DNA from: Bordetella sp.
GTDB lineage: Bacteria; Pseudomonadota; Gammaproteobacteria; Burkholderiales; Burkholderiaceae_B
Length of the DNA stretch: 5,975 nt
Direction of reading: 5' to 3'
Assembly (NCBI GenBank): GCA_027450125.1
Contig: DAIDKG010000144.1
Coordinates: 1 to 5,975 of the forward strand
The position numbers were made by a program, and so were the translations under genes. The notes beneath the pieces are model-generated. The model did no database searches. It was not told the DNA's origin and saw only the letters and a program-made list of their open reading frames with translations. Below are positions 1 through 5,975 of the stretch, one piece after another. Position 1 is the first letter of the stretch. Each line of letters begins with the position of its first letter.

Positions 1-1397
1 TAAAGGCCAACGAAGGTATTGCCGGAAATCCGCTCCAGGAACCAGGCGTCATGCCCCTGCGATCGGATGGGCGCATCCGGGCTCGGTGCGCCGGGCACCG
101 CGCAGGTATCGAATTCGTCGCCCGCTTCGTCCGGCGTGTTCAGCGGCGAGTCGCGCAGCACCGCCGGCACGGACAGGCGCCCGCTGTTGACCAGACGCCG
201 CGCGAACGGGCAGGTGCGGGCCAGCTTGAGCGTGGCGTCGCGAAAGAGGCGCGAGACCGGGCTCTTGGGCGTGATGAAATCGGTCGAGCGCGTGGAGTTC
301 AGGATGTTTTCGTCCGCGGCGTATTCGCGTTCGGATGCGTAGGTGTCGAGCAAGGCATCCGGCGCCGTGCCGTCCAGAACAAGCTTGAGCTTCCAGGCCA
401 GATTGTCGGTGTCCTGGATGCCGCTGTTGGCGCCGCGCGCGCCGAAAGGCGACACGCCATGCGCCGAGTCGCCTGCGAACAGCACGCGGCCGTGGCGAAA
501 GCTGTCCATGCGCAGGCACGAGAAGGTATAGACGCTGACCCATTCGAGCTCGAATTCCACGTCCTTGCCGAGCAGCGCCTGGATGCGCGGGATCACGCGC
601 GCGGGATCTCTTTCCGCGACCGGATCGGCATCCCATCCCAGCTGGAAATCGATGCGCCAGACGTCGTCGGGCTGGCGGTGCAGCAGCACCGACTGATTGG
701 GATGGAAAGGCGGATCGAACCAGAACCAGCGCTCGGCCGGGAAAGGCGCCTTCATCTTCACGTCGGCGATCAGGAAGCGGTCTTTGAAGGTGCGGCCGCG
801 GCTCTCCTGGCCCAGCGCCCTGCGCAATGCGCTGCGCGGGCCGTCGGCGGCGACGACGTAGCGGGCATCCAGGGTGTAGCGGCCGTCCGGCGTGGCGACG
901 GTCAGCGTGGCGCGATCCGCGTGCTGTTCGACGCCGACCACGTCGTTCTTCCAGCGTATGTCGATGTTGCCGAATTCGGCAGCCCGTTCGGCCAGATAGC
1001 CTTCGACGTAGTACTGCTGCAGATTGATGAAGGCTGGACGCCGATGGCCGGTCTCGGGCAGCAGGTCGAAGGTGTAGACCTGCTCCTCGCGCAGGAACAC
1101 CTTGCCGACGCTCCAGCGCACGCCCTTGTCGACCATGCGCTGGCCGCAGCCCAGACGATCGAAGATCTCCAGCGTGCGCTTGGCGAAGCAGATGGCGCGA
1201 GAGCCCGTCGACAACGTGTCGTCGTTGTCCAGCAGCACCACCGGCACGCCCTGCTGGGCCAGATCGATGGCGGCGGCCAGGCCTATGGGGCCCGCCCCGA
1301 CGACGGCCACGGGATGCACGCTCCCCGGCGTCTCGTCCACATGCCGGTAGGCGAATCGCAGCTTTTGATAATCGACGTCGACTTCGGATCCGGACAT
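1..1397 (-). CDS. FAD-dependent aromatic monooxygenase (MhpA/phenol hydroxylase-like), 3' part missing
   Basis: This is a class A flavoprotein hydroxylase, expected to add one oxygen atom to an aromatic ring using NAD(P)H, FAD and O2 in the cytoplasm. The frame is open for 465 codons and leaves the window at its left edge without a stop. Visible motifs are the Rossmann dinucleotide site VVGAGPIGL (residues 32-40) with the acidic end LLDND near 55-59, the DG motif AADGPRS (183-189), and the FAD ribose-binding GD motif LFAGDSAH (306-313), followed by SPFGARGANSGIQD. These are hallmarks of the PF01494 family. Relatives are usually about 530-600 residues, so a C-terminal part, often thioredoxin-like, probably lies outside. 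The ATG at 1397 is preceded by GGAG at a 6-nt spacing. An IclR regulator lies upstream on the same strand, suggesting control by an aromatic inducer. The substrate cannot be read from the sequence; 3-(3-hydroxyphenyl)propionate, resorcinol and other phenols are all possible. Confidence 0.9.
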   Translation of the reverse strand, partial: MSGSEVDVDYQKLRFAYRHVDETPGSVHPVAVVGAGPIGLAAAIDLAQQGVPVVLLDNDDTLSTGSRAICFAKRTLEIFDRLGCGQRMVDKGVRWSVGKVFLREEQVYTFDLLPETGHRRPAFINLQQYYVEGYLAERAAEFGNIDIRWKNDVVGVEQHADRATLTVATPDGRYTLDARYVVAADGPRSALRRALGQESRGRTFKDRFLIADVKMKAPFPAERWFWFDPPFHPNQSVLLHRQPDDVWRIDFQLGWDADPVAERDPARVIPRIQALLGKDVEFELEWVSVYTFSCLRMDSFRHGRVLFAGDSAHGVSPFGARGANSGIQDTDNLAWKLKLVLDGTAPDALLDTYASEREYAADENILNSTRSTDFITPKSPVSRLFRDATLKLARTCPFARRLVNSGRLSVPAVLRDSPLNTPDEAGDEFDTCAVPGAPSPDAPIRSQGHDAWFLERISGNTFVGL

Positions 1398-1415
1398 GTC
1401 TCGCTCCGATTTGTT

Positions 1416-1446
1416 TTTATATAATGTTTAATTGATTAAATAATAA
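1416..1446 (-). promoter_or_regulatory. Candidate monooxygenase promoter with embedded inverted repeat
   Basis: An unusually AT-rich stretch sits just upstream of the monooxygenase in otherwise GC-rich DNA. Read on the minus strand, TATATA (1423-1418) can serve as -10 and TTATTA (1446-1441) as a weak -35, 17 bp apart. The predicted start would lie near 1411 and give a very short leader containing the GGAG ribosome-binding site. Between the two boxes lies a perfect inverted repeat, TTTAAT-CA-ATTAAA (1427-1440), positioned where a bound repressor would block RNA polymerase. The promoter hexamers are poor matches to consensus, so their exact placement is uncertain. Confidence 0.45.
1427..1440. 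promoter_or_regulatory. Putative operator: perfect 6-2-6 AT-rich inverted repeat
   Basis: TTTAAT TG ATTAAA on the plus strand is a perfect inverted repeat with a 2-bp centre, inside the probable monooxygenase promoter. AT-rich palindromes of this size are typical targets of MarR-family dimers, and IclR-family dimers also bind palindromes. Both kinds of regulator are encoded next door. Which one binds here, if either, is inference. A chance palindrome in AT-rich sequence is the alternative. Confidence 0.4.
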
Positions 1447-1506
1447 CGAATAAAATCGAATACAAGCAAGGCCCGCGCGCAGCGCGATTTCCCCCGACCG
1501 GCGCGC

Positions 1507-1526
1507 AGGCGGCGGCAGGCGGCGGC
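1507..1526. repeat. Two-copy tandem repeat of AGGCGGCGGC
   Basis: Two perfect head-to-tail copies of a 10-bp unit (1507-1516 and 1517-1526) lie in the non-coding gap between the IclR gene and the monooxygenase. The unit is itself built on GGC triplets, so it may simply be low-complexity sequence in a GC-rich genome. No function is evident. Confidence 0.6.
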
Positions 1527-1559
1527 GCCCGGCAAGACCTCGAATGCAGTGCGTGGCGA

Positions 1560-1573
1560 GCCAGCTAGCTGGC
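1560..1573. repeat. 14-bp perfect palindrome over the IclR stop codon
   Basis: GCCAGCTAGCTGGC reads the same on both strands and contains the TAG stop of the IclR gene (1567-1565). It could fold into a 7-bp arm cruciform, or into a shorter-stem RNA hairpin, but no T-run follows on either strand, so it is not a classical intrinsic terminator. It might be a protein-binding palindrome or a coincidence. Confidence 0.5.
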
Positions 1574-2347
1574 GATATGGCCCAGGCGGGCCGACACGTC
1601 CGTGGCGCATTGACGCAGCGTCGTCGCCAGTTCGCCGTCGTAAGACGCGTCGATCGAGCCGCTGGGGCCGATGAGCGTGATGGCCAGCACGATGTTGCGG
1701 CTGTGATCGAATACCGGCGCGCTCAAGGCGCTGATGCCAGCGACGGGATCGTCGATGCTGCGGGCCAGGCCGTGGTGCCTGACTTCGGCCAGGCGTGCAT
1801 CGATTTCCCGACGGGTGAAGCGCCGCCGCGACGCGCCTATCTGCAAGGCGCCGGCCTCCTCCAGCGCAATCAGCGATGCAACCGTCGCGGCCGGAAGATG
1901 GGCGGCGAAGACCTGCCCGGTCGCCGTCTGCAGCAGGGACATGACCGTTCCCGTGCGCATGGTCACATGGATGGCGGCGGTCGCCGGATGAATATGCACG
2001 ACGGTCGGCCCCTGGCTGCCCGCGGTCGCCAGCGCGACCGTCTGGCCAAAGCGCGACAGCTTCTGGTCCACCAGGGCAATGGCCGTGCGCACCGGATCGG
2101 AACGCTGCAGGCTGATGAGCCCCATCTGCAGCGCAAACGGACCGAGCTCGTAGCGTCCTGATGCGGCATCCTGCTGGATCAGGCCCAGATTGCAGTAGCT
2201 GACCAGGTAGGGGTGGGCCTTGGCGGGCGCCATGCCCGCCTTGCGCGCCAGGTCCCCCAGGAGCATGGGACCGCCATGGTCGACCAGGGCGCGCAGCAGC
2301 GCGCCGCCGACCTCGATGGACTGGATACCTCTTCGTTCTGTGGCCAT
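1565..2347 (-). CDS. IclR-family transcriptional regulator
   Basis: This is a predicted cytoplasmic one-component regulator of 260 residues, which is normal for the IclR family. The N-terminal winged helix-turn-helix spans about residues 9-66, with the recognition region around LLGDLARKAGMAPAKAHPYL (29-48). The C-terminal ligand-binding domain (about 83-258) shows the familiar family pattern, with TGQVFAAHLP (142-151) and a segment at 204-228 beginning GISALSAPVF and ending LIGP. The ATG at 2347 was chosen because the protein then begins directly before the winged helix; the frame is open further upstream, but that extension would overlap the divergent MarR gene. No strong Shine-Dalgarno sequence precedes it. 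The gene lies upstream of, and in the same direction as, an aromatic monooxygenase, a usual arrangement for IclR regulators of aromatic degradation (PobR and PcaU are of this type). Whether it activates or represses, and its ligand, are unknown. Confidence 0.9.
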   Translation of the reverse strand: MATERRGIQSIEVGGALLRALVDHGGPMLLGDLARKAGMAPAKAHPYLVSYCNLGLIQQDAASGRYELGPFALQMGLISLQRSDPVRTAIALVDQKLSRFGQTVALATAGSQGPTVVHIHPATAAIHVTMRTGTVMSLLQTATGQVFAAHLPAATVASLIALEEAGALQIGASRRRFTRREIDARLAEVRHHGLARSIDDPVAGISALSAPVFDHSRNIVLAITLIGPSGSIDASYDGELATTLRQCATDVSARLGHIAS

Positions 2348-2416
2348 GGAAATCGCGATGCAGTCGAAGCCGCAATAATACTGCCCCGCAATCCTGCCCC
2401 TTGCTAACATGCGGGT
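2348..2416. promoter_or_regulatory. Divergent promoter region between IclR and MarR genes
   Basis: This 69-bp gap must carry the start signals of both divergent regulators. An AT-rich core (2374-2380) offers TATTAT as a -10 on the minus strand for the IclR gene and AATAAT or TAATAC on the plus strand for the MarR gene; I see no convincing -35 box for either. An imperfect direct repeat, GCAATAATACTGCCCC (2372-2387) and GCAATCCTGCCCC (2388-2400), and an 8-bp palindrome ATCGCGAT (2352-2359) are possible regulator contacts. Such short shared regions often allow autoregulation and cross-regulation, but here that is inference. Confidence 0.35.
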
Positions 2417-2860
2417 ATGAAAGCCCCCTTCCACCACCGCAATCTGCCGCACCTTCTGCTGCACGCGCGCGAGACGCTGATGCAGCATTTCCGCCCTATT
2501 CTGAAAGAAGCCGGGCTCACCGAGCAGCAATGGCGCGTGCTTCGCACCTTGAGCGACACCGGCGCCATGGAGCCCAACCAGATCGCCAAACACTGCCAGC
2601 TGCTGGGGCCGAGCCTGACCCGCATCCTGGCCGGCATGGAAGAGACCGGCCTGATCGTGCGCACGCGCTCGGACGAAGACCAACGGCGCCAGAAAATCTC
2701 GCTCACGGCCAAGAGCCGCAAGCTGATCGATCGCATGCGGCCCAAGGTCGACCAGAAATACCAGGAACTGGAAGCGATGATAGGCAAGCAGCTGCTCGAT
2801 CGCCTGTATCGCGACATCGACGAGGCGGTCTCGCTCGTCAAGCGCGGCGTCTCGGGTTAG
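2417..2860 (+). CDS. MarR-family regulator, HpaR type
   Basis: This is a 147-residue predicted DNA-binding repressor, the usual MarR length. The N-terminal RNLPHLLLHARETLM (8-22) and HFRPILKEAGLTEQQWRVLR (24-43) closely resemble HpaR, the repressor of homoprotocatechuate (3,4-dihydroxyphenylacetate) degradation operons. The winged helix follows: MEPNQIAKHCQLLGPSLTRI (51-70) carries the recognition helix, and the wing holds the hallmark acidic-basic motif RSDEDQRRQKISLT (84-97), normally preceding the dimerisation helices (98-145). The ATG at 2417 leaves the conserved N-terminus intact, although its ribosome-binding site (GCGGGT) is weak. It is divergent from the IclR gene, and no hpa pathway gene is visible in the window. 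It may therefore control the nearby monooxygenase or genes elsewhere. The family assignment is firm; the target is inferred. Confidence 0.9.
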   Translation: MKAPFHHRNLPHLLLHARETLMQHFRPILKEAGLTEQQWRVLRTLSDTGAMEPNQIAKHCQLLGPSLTRILAGMEETGLIVRTRSDEDQRRQKISLTAKSRKLIDRMRPKVDQKYQELEAMIGKQLLDRLYRDIDEAVSLVKRGVSG

Positions 2861-2862
2861 AA

Positions 2863-2879
2863 GGCGCGTTGTCCGCGCC
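2863..2879. terminator. Possible hairpin terminator after the MarR gene
   Basis: GGCGCG TTGTC CGCGCC forms a 6-bp all-GC stem with a 5-nt loop, starting 3 nt after the MarR stop codon, in the short gap where the MarR gene and the PepSY gene converge. No T-run follows on the plus strand and only TTCT on the minus strand, so it is a weak or atypical terminator for either direction. GC-only stems arise easily by chance in this composition. Confidence 0.3.
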
Positions 2880-2948
2880 CGGGCACATCGCCGGCGTAGG
2901 TCTTTTCCGTGCCGGCAGGCCCGGTGGCATGGGCAACCGCGCCCGGCC

Positions 2949-3653
2949 TCATAGCGTCACTGCCGTTGCCGCGATCGCCGTCGCCACCGATACCGCGAGC
3001 ACCGCGGCACCTGCCAGCTTCCGGCGCTCGAGCCCGGTCCAAAGCAGCAGGCCCGTGATCGACAGCAGGACCAGGCTGCCGGCAATGGTGTCCGACAGCA
3101 GCACCCAGGCCATGCCGACCCCGTTGGCACGGTGCAGGTTCTCGATCACGCCCAGCCAGCCCGGCACCACCTGGCGCGCCGAAACCTGGCGGGTGGCCGG
3201 CGTGTAATCCGCCTGGATCAGATACCGCGGCGTGCGAAAGCGCATTTGCCATTGCTCGGGCATCAGCACCGTCTGGCCACCCCAGGAAACCGTCTGGCCG
3301 GCGCTGCGCGCGACGTGCTCGACGGGCTTGGCCAGGTTCCATTCCTGTTGCAGCCAGGCCGCCACTCGCGCGGGCTCCTGCGGCACTGTCTCGGGAACCT
3401 GGACGCGGATGCGGGTGACGACCGGCGCGGGCGTATCGATCTTCATCACCGCGCGATGATTCTGCAAAAAGCCGCTGATGCCGAACATCAGGCCCATCGC
3501 GGCTCCCCACAGGCCCAGCCAGCCATGCGCCTTGCGCAACCATTTGATGAAAACGCCCCGGCGTTGCGCGCGCGCATGCTGCGGCGCTTTATGGGACGCG
3601 CGGGCGGCAACGGCTACTGCGGTGGCGGGATTCACCTGAATCGTCCTTCTCAT
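2949..3653 (-). CDS. PepSY-associated transmembrane protein of a siderophore-uptake operon
   Basis: This is a 234-residue predicted inner-membrane protein. A basic N-terminal tail (1-42) leads into KAHGWLGLWGAAMGLMFGIS (41-60), the characteristic first membrane helix of PepSY_TM proteins. A periplasmic region (about 63-170) follows, then LHRANG (173-178), a second helix (about 182-207) and a final hydrophobic helix (213-233). Histidines at 43 and 174 are in positions that can bind heme in related FoxB-like reductases, so a role in reducing or releasing ferric siderophore iron is plausible but not shown. The protein is short compared with 350-500-residue PepSY reductases and belongs with the small versions often found beside TonB receptors. 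The ATG follows the receptor stop by only 10 bp, with AGGTGG directly between, so the two are probably co-transcribed and translationally linked. The upstream nonsense codon could therefore lower its expression. Confidence 0.85.
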   Translation of the reverse strand: MRRTIQVNPATAVAVAARASHKAPQHARAQRRGVFIKWLRKAHGWLGLWGAAMGLMFGISGFLQNHRAVMKIDTPAPVVTRIRVQVPETVPQEPARVAAWLQQEWNLAKPVEHVARSAGQTVSWGGQTVLMPEQWQMRFRTPRYLIQADYTPATRQVSARQVVPGWLGVIENLHRANGVGMAWVLLSDTIAGSLVLLSITGLLLWTGLERRKLAGAAVLAVSVATAIAATAVTL

Positions 3654-3657
3654 ATTT

Positions 3658-3663
3658 CCACCT
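3658..3663 (-). promoter_or_regulatory. Ribosome-binding site linking receptor stop and PepSY start
   Basis: AGGTGG immediately follows the receptor's TAA stop and stands 4 nt before the PepSY ATG. It fixes the PepSY start and suggests that ribosomes finishing the receptor would re-initiate here. Such coupling would be weakened because translation now stops about 730 bp earlier, at the amber codon. Confidence 0.6.
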
Positions 3664-5868
3664 TTACAGCTCGAACGTCGTGCGCAGCATGATCTGCCGC
3701 GAATTGCCGAGCGCGACGAAATACGGATTGACGGAAGAGGTGTAGTACACCCGGTTCAGGAGATTGTTCACGTTCAGCTGGAAACGCGTCTTGTGGCCGC
3801 CTATCTTGGTTTCGTACGTGGCGAAGGCGTTGAACACGGTATAGGCGGGCAAGGTGAAATAAGGCGTGCCCAGCTCGCCCGAACGCACGCCCACATAGCG
3901 CGCGCCGCCGCCGACGCGCAGGTTTCCGCCCGCCACCCGGCCGGCGTCATAAGCCAGGTTGAGCGAGGCCGTGTGACGCGCCGCTTGCGCCACGGCCCAG
4001 CCGGCATATAGCGGATCCCTGGTGACCACGGCGTCGATGTAGGCGTAGCTGGCGATCGCGCTCCACCTGGGGCTTATCCTGCCGGTCATGTCGAATTCGA
4101 TACCGCGCGAACGGACCGCGCCCACGGCGCGCGCCACGTTTTGACCAAGCGTGGCGTCATATTGCGATGCCAGCACATTGCGCTTGCGGATGTCGAAAAG
4201 CGCGAGAGTGCTGGACAACCCCTGGGCCATGTCCCACTTGGCGCCGACTTCCCAGGAGCGGGATTGTTCGGGCTGCATGGCCGAATCGATCACCACCCCG
4301 CCGGCCAGGGCCGCGATGCTCATCGAAGGCTTGAGCGATTCGGTGTAGCTGGCATACAGAGACAGCGCGTCGTTCCACTTGTAGACCACGCCCAGCTAGG
4401 GCAGAAGCTTGCCCCCGCTGGTATCGGTATTGGCCTTGAAAGGCCGGCCCTTGCCGGCCTGCTCGCCCCAGCGCTGGTAGCGCAGCCCGCCCACCAGGAT
4501 CCACTTGTCGGACAAGTGCAGGGAATCTTGCGCCCATATCCCCATGCCCCGGTAATTGTCGGTCTGGTCGCTATCGGACGCCGACACGGTCGAGGTCTGG
4601 GGTTCGCAGTCGTAGACTGGGTTGATATAGCTGAAGGTGCAGGTGGCCGCGTTCCGGGTCAGATCGGCGCGGTAGATTTTGCGGTGTTCGAGATCCGTGC
4701 CGAACGTCAGTTCGTTGCGCATGCCGGCCACATCGAACTTGCCGGCCAAGGACGCGGTGAAATACCGGTCCAAAGAATCGGCGCCGAAGGTGCCGTTATT
4801 GCGGCGTGTCAACGTGCCGGCCGCGGTATTGACGCCGCTGATCTGCATCTGGTTGGCATCATAGGTCTCGTCGTTGTCGCTGTAGCCCACATGCCCGCTC
4901 CACATGCCGTTGAACCGGTGATCCGCGGAGAGCTGGAACAGCCTGGATTCGCCCCACATGTCGTTGTTGTATGCATCCAGGCGGCGATCGGCCGGGATGT
5001 CCAGCGGCTTGAGCGTGGCCGGATCCAGGGCCGTGCCGCGATCGAATGGATAGAGAAAGTTCCGGTGCTGGTAGGACGCGGTGATTTGCGTATCGTTGCC
5101 CAGCCAGGCCAGCGAAGGCGCGATCAGCGCCTCCCGATGCGTGCCGAAATTGCGCCAATAGGCCTCGTTGGTAAAGTCCGCGATGAGGCGGTAGGCCAGT
5201 CGCGTATTGGCGACGGCTCCGGTGGAATCCAGCGTCACGTCGCCGCCGTTCTTGCCGGCGCCGTAAGTTGACCCGCCTACGCTCAGTTCGGTGCGGGGCG
5301 TCAATTGCGGCTGCTTGGAAATGACGTTGACCGCGCCGCCCGGGTCCATGGTTCCGTAGAGTACCGATGAAGGCCCCTTGAGCACCTCCACATGATCGGC
5401 GGTGGCATTGAGCACGCGCCCCTGCACGATGGGCATGCCGTTCTGAAAGACCGACCAGTCGCGGTTGTCGCCGAAGCCGCGTTTGGTGAACGAATCCTCG
5501 GTGCCGCCCAGTGTGTTGGCCTGCGTGATGCCGCTGATGTTGCCCAGCGCGTCGTCCAGGTTCTGCGGACGCTGGTCCGACATGACCTGTGCCGGCACGG
5601 AAACGACCGCCTGGGGAATTTCCATGATGGGCGCGTCGGTGCGCGTGACGCCGGCGTCCGGCTCCGGGGTATAGCTGCCGACGGCGCTGCCCCGGACCTC
5701 GACGGCTTCGAGCATGGCCGCAGACGAGGCGGAGGACGGCAGGGTGGAATCGGCCGCCGAGGCGGCGGTCCAGGCCTGGGCCAGCAGAACGGCCAGGGCC
5801 GCCGGGACCCCACGCCTGATCCGCGATGCGCGGAAGGGAATGACCGGGAATGTCTTGTGCTGTTGCAT
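3664..5868 (-). pseudogene. TonB-dependent siderophore receptor, interrupted by an in-frame amber codon
   Basis: The intact product would be a 734-residue outer-membrane receptor importing a ferric siderophore with TonB energy, a typical family length. The ATG at 5868 follows an AAAGG ribosome-binding site and gives a signal peptide (about 1-38) with basic ARG/ARG residues, hydrophobic core AALAVLLAQAW and cleavage site near ASA-A. The plug domain (about 72-190) contains MEIPQAVVSVP, RGFGDNRDWSVFQNGMPI and VEVLKGPSSVLYGTMDPGGAVN, diagnostic of siderophore receptors. The barrel follows and ends in IMLRTTFEL with a family-like C-terminus. Codon 491 is TAG (4398-4396) in the context GGKLLP-stop-LGVVYKWN. 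The downstream frame stays open for 243 more codons and reads as normal barrel (LSLYASYTESLKPS). A single C-to-T change in a CAG codon explains it. The siderophore cannot be named. A longer in-frame ATG at 5916 was rejected because it lies in the Fur box. Confidence 0.88.
4396..4398 (-). other. Premature amber (TAG) codon in the receptor
   Basis: The coding strand reads CTG CCC TAG CTG GGC GTG. The residues on both sides belong to the strand motif seen in siderophore receptors as (K)LLPQLGVVYK, or PRVG in others, so glutamine (CAG) is the likely ancestral codon. No frameshift is involved: both halves are in the same frame. The truncated product would have 490 residues before signal cleavage and lack the last third of the barrel, so it should not insert properly. 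Confidence 0.9.
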
Positions 5869-5900
5869 GCGCGCCTTTTTTTGTGGATTTTTATACGTAT

Positions 5901-5915
5901 TGAGAATCAATCTCA
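5901..5915 (-). promoter_or_regulatory. Fur box
   Basis: On the minus strand TGAGATTGATTCTCA matches the 7-1-7 Fur consensus (TGATAAT-N-ATTATCA) at 12 of 14 defined positions, with 6 of 7 arm bases symmetric. It lies immediately downstream of the TATAAT box and over the predicted transcription start of the receptor, where iron-loaded Fur would block transcription. The gene's role in siderophore uptake supports the call. Confidence 0.8.
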
Positions 5916-5918
5916 TTA

Positions 5919-5947
5919 ATTATATCGATCGGAAAGGAAAATGAAAG
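5919..5947 (-). promoter_or_regulatory. Receptor promoter with perfect TATAAT -10
   Basis: The minus strand reads TATAAT at 5924-5919. At 17-bp spacing the -35 position (5947-5942) reads CTTTCA, a poor match to TTGACA (3 of 6), so an activator may assist. The start point would fall near 5912, inside the Fur box, with a leader of about 45 nt to the ATG at 5868. Bases 5948-5975 show nothing recognisable. Confidence 0.6.
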
Positions 5948-5975
5948 CCGGGAGAAATTCAGAAGACCTGTACCA

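Noticed and set aside
51..1424. Long plus-strand open frame (457 codons) opposite the monooxygenase
   Set aside because: It is antisense to a clearly recognisable flavoprotein, has no family features or ribosome-binding site, and such shadows are common in GC-rich DNA.
1428..2375. Minus-strand open frame (315 codons) overlapping the IclR gene in another frame
   Set aside because: Its protein is arginine and proline rich without domains, while the overlapping frame gives a convincing IclR protein.
2890..2916. GCCGGC pairs in the MarR-PepSY gap as a second terminator stem
   Set aside because: The 6-bp units are self-palindromic and far apart, with a 15-nt loop and no T-run; chance in GC-rich sequence is enough.
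3664..4389. Separate 241-residue gene starting at GTG 4389
   Set aside because: There is no ribosome-binding site, it lies in the same frame as the upstream receptor, and its first residues continue the barrel exactly; it is the receptor's 3' end after the stop.
4141..5271. Plus-strand open frame (376 codons) opposite the receptor
   Set aside because: It is antisense to a well-conserved receptor frame, and its composition (Gly, Ala, Arg, Val, His rich without domains) is typical of a shadow.
5869..5916. Upstream receptor start at ATG 5916
   Set aside because: This ATG lies at the edge of the Fur box, downstream of TATAAT by only a few bases, and would put 16 non-signal residues before a good signal peptide.
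5941..5975. Possible divergent plus-strand gene beginning ATG AAA GCC GGG
   Set aside because: GGAAAGGA precedes it but only 2 nt away from the ATG, the 11 visible codons include AGA, AAT and TCA that are rare in such genomes, and the window ends before it can be judged.

Overview
The window looks like chromosomal DNA from a GC-rich betaproteobacterium. Codon use, the protein families and their sequence style fit the Alcaligenaceae (Bordetella or Achromobacter type). That placement is inference, because no rRNA or other taxonomic marker is present. There are two functional blocks: an aromatic-catabolism block (1-2860) and an iron-uptake block (2949-5975).

Aromatic block. The minus strand carries a class A FAD-dependent aromatic monooxygenase that runs off the left edge (1-1397). 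Upstream of it on the same strand is an IclR-family regulator (1565-2347). A MarR-family regulator of the HpaR (homoprotocatechuate) type is transcribed divergently on the plus strand (2417-2860). The 167-bp gap before the monooxygenase holds an AT-rich promoter region, a perfect 6-2-6 inverted repeat that could be an operator, a GC-rich tandem repeat and a 14-bp palindrome across the IclR stop codon. The likely logic is that one or both regulators control the monooxygenase in response to an aromatic compound.

Iron block. A TonB-dependent siderophore receptor (5868 down to 3664, minus) is followed 10 bp later by a small PepSY-type inner-membrane protein (3653-2949), in what is probably one operon. 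Ahead of the receptor lie a perfect TATAAT -10 box and a 15-bp Fur-box-like palindrome covering the predicted transcription start, as expected for an iron-repressed gene. The receptor frame is broken by a single in-frame amber codon at 4396-4398, where CAG (Gln) would be expected. The remaining 243 codons stay open and receptor-like. This is most simply a recent nonsense pseudogene (or a sequencing error), in which the beta-barrel is lost after about two thirds of its length.

I saw no tRNA, rRNA, CRISPR array, insertion sequence or phage gene. The clearest unusual observation is the amber-interrupted receptor with otherwise intact regulation and partner gene. I found nothing that I can defend as a wholly new system.
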